Shown: in pieces, positions 55,301 to 55,478 of the stretch | Position numbering within the stretch: position 1 is the first letter of the stretch | How the letters are laid out: every line of letters starts with the position of its first letter | Assembly: GCA_945865315.1 (NCBI GenBank) | Contig: CAMBDK010000005.1 | Location: 1-55,478, forward strand | From: Chitinophaga pinensis | GTDB lineage: Bacteria > Bacteroidota > Bacteroidia > 2-12-FULL-35-15 | DNA: 55,478 nt | Direction: 5' to 3' | Program-made: the position numbers and the translations under genes | Notes under the pieces: model-generated | What the model saw: the letters and a program-made list of their open reading frames with translations, nothing else | What the model was told of the DNA's origin: nothing | Databases searched by the model: none

Positions 55301-55478
55301 GATAAAAATCATCACCACCATTAGGATTTCCATTTACCGGATCTGAGTTATTATTGTAATAAATAAACTTAGACATACCTATTCGTTCGTTATCGATAAT
55401 ACCATCGTCATAATTTAAATAACTAGCGGGAACGCTCCATGAAGGGTTATCAACACCATCGGGATCAGCGTAAGGGCC
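52341..55478 (-). CDS. Large secreted beta-rich protein with C-terminal sorting-type domain, N-terminus cut by window edge
   Basis: The track starts at ATG 55376, but the frame stays open to the right edge (34 more codons, beginning GPYADPDGVDNPSWSVPAS), so the true start lies outside. 1045 codons are visible. Fibronectin-like segments (LAIQELDKELILTWTNPSTS, YYYAIIAYGHS) and long beta regions lead to the end domain: NIVPNPYYAYSGYEE, RNCNVSIYTLNGSLIRTLRK and IPIASGMYIIHVD, a FlgD/T9SS type A-like sorting domain. It is followed by the PorV/PorQ-like barrel gene. Function unknown, likely cell-surface. Confidence 0.85.
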   Translation of the reverse strand, partial: GPYADPDGVDNPSWSVPASYLNYDDGIIDNERIGMSKFIYYNNNSDPVNGNPNGGDDFYQYLSGTWKNGTPITYGGNGTTGSVPCNFMFPGLSDPAGFGVGGNANNPILMPNWNEDNNAPDDRRFIQSAGPFTLQPGAKNVITIGVPWARATQGGPLASVALLKGADAIAQLLFNNCFATLNGPTAPQLAIQELDKELILTWTNPSTSNNYNENYSEDYDKQDPLNAPYLFQGYQLYQLKNGFVSQTDLNDVNKARLVLQCDKADNISQIINYSNDVSLSALIPTEMVNGSNTGIVHSISVSEDLFATGAKRLVNHKTYYYAIIAYGHSTSISVDYNVLKDYKPYIAGRKNADFAFFTPHTGIPHIPSPESGGLEQHSNYGNGPKLTRIEGSGNGSNILDFTSETVSAILASSASRVKYPTYENGAGPVSIKVIDPLNVPAETNFRFILKAKYPSSGNSAFVPQDSSTWELINLTTNDTVFSETTIKLANEQLINGQSTGTAVIPKWGLSVNVSFVYNPGEIAADVYPPNNSFLKDGSFQTFDNPSLQWLEGLADEDNESNFNWIRSGTTSATAAPSSLYNDYAGIDNIQAFEKVLGGTWAPYRLCGTTPTATPNPIVNAGGPAWGSNLTLNKIKNISSVDVVITSDQSKWSRCPVLEMQEETALAIGNTKKLHMRSSLSVDKNGLNNLQTGYNAADGDLNGATGMGWFPGYAINLETGERLNMAFGEDSWLSSENGGDMKWNPSSNVSQIINGASLFGGKHYIYVFGHNGDAAYVNDANMLNGLKDIPRYDAGKAMHDLFAAAAATTSSLSDGYKREIFTDAMWVNIPLLKRGHSLLETDVKIKLRVCKAYTKYGTGDNVASGDLIAGQTYFVEQGPIVHNGVNRTVGSSFVAANNTYTSTIASPAVLLAVNNADPIYDFNTNDIGVHKEDAVAAEDALSLINIVPNPYYAYSGYEEKTGDNIVKITNLPRNCNVSIYTLNGSLIRTLRKADDDAKASLDWDLKNNARIPIASGMYIIHVDVPNVGEKILKWFGVMRPLDLEAY

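Noticed and set aside
1-55478. CRISPR array, rRNA genes, replication origin
   Set aside because: No regularly spaced repeats, no rRNA-like sequence and no DnaA-box cluster were seen. The dispersed repeats are too long and too far apart for a CRISPR array.

Overview
This window looks like a chromosomal segment of a low-GC member of the Bacteroidota. The evidence is a GldM/PorM-type motility or secretion protein, a reprolysin-like protease and a large surface protein with C-terminal sorting-type domains next to a PorV/PorQ-like barrel (all type IX secretion signatures), phylum-typical families (DUF3127, DUF4286, START-like, short AMP nucleosidase, HSDR_N_2), Bacteroidetes-type promoters (TTTG-N19-TAnnTTTG), no Shine-Dalgarno sequences, and several TTG starts. 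Sphingolipid breakdown (S1P-lyase-like) and kynurenine 3-monooxygenase also fit. No species can be named from sequence alone.

Layout. 1-3450: C-terminally cut GT39 glycosyltransferase, PAP2 phosphatase, and a START-like protein with a very lysine-rich tail. 3586-5935: a tRNA-Met(CAT) followed by a 2.2-kb integrated mini-island. The island is bounded by a ~95-bp direct repeat (45 bp of it perfect, the tRNA 3' part). It carries a two-gene cassette, winged-helix regulator plus nucleotidyltransferase, with its own promoter and palindromic operator, and a decayed fragment that may come from a type I methyltransferase. No integrase is visible. 6183-9824: SIMPL-like protein, an orphan GldM, a small membrane protein and an ECF sigma factor. 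10061-17823: housekeeping genes (holA, AMP nucleosidase, HsdR-N-like nuclease domain, nitronate monooxygenase, DUF3108, ispH, class III aminotransferase). 18454-20662: rplS and prfC. 20663-21490: inverted repeats and an IS91-family transposase remnant. 21487-25307: LysE exporter with S1P-lyase-like enzyme, then kmo. 25577-33452: TPR protein, DUF4286, rsmA and two amidohydrolase-fold proteins. 33522-35795: secreted metalloprotease. 36215-40978: an operon encoding an FAD/Fe-S oxidoreductase and a two-subunit 2-oxoacid:ferredoxin oxidoreductase. 41094-47580: mutY, alkC, metallophosphoesterase, trmD, flavin reductase and a DUF3127 protein with an SSB-like acidic tip. 47645-55478: OppC-like permease, ruvC, HIT protein, greA, PorV/PorQ-like barrel and a large secreted protein that runs off the window.

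Two families of short non-autonomous repeats lie between genes. Family 1 (~240 bp, three copies at about 1.3, 14.8 and 49.0 kb) has imperfect terminal inverted repeats and an internal hairpin. Family 2 (69 and 209 bp, at 16.4 and 42.2 kb) has ~25-bp terminal inverted repeats, and in both copies the repeat end contains the stop codon of the neighbouring gene.

The strongest candidates for something little described are the wHTH-nucleotidyltransferase mini-island in tRNA-Met, the family-2 repeats that end genes, the lysine-tailed START protein and the orphan gldM-SIMPL pair. All family assignments come from reading motifs, without database searches.
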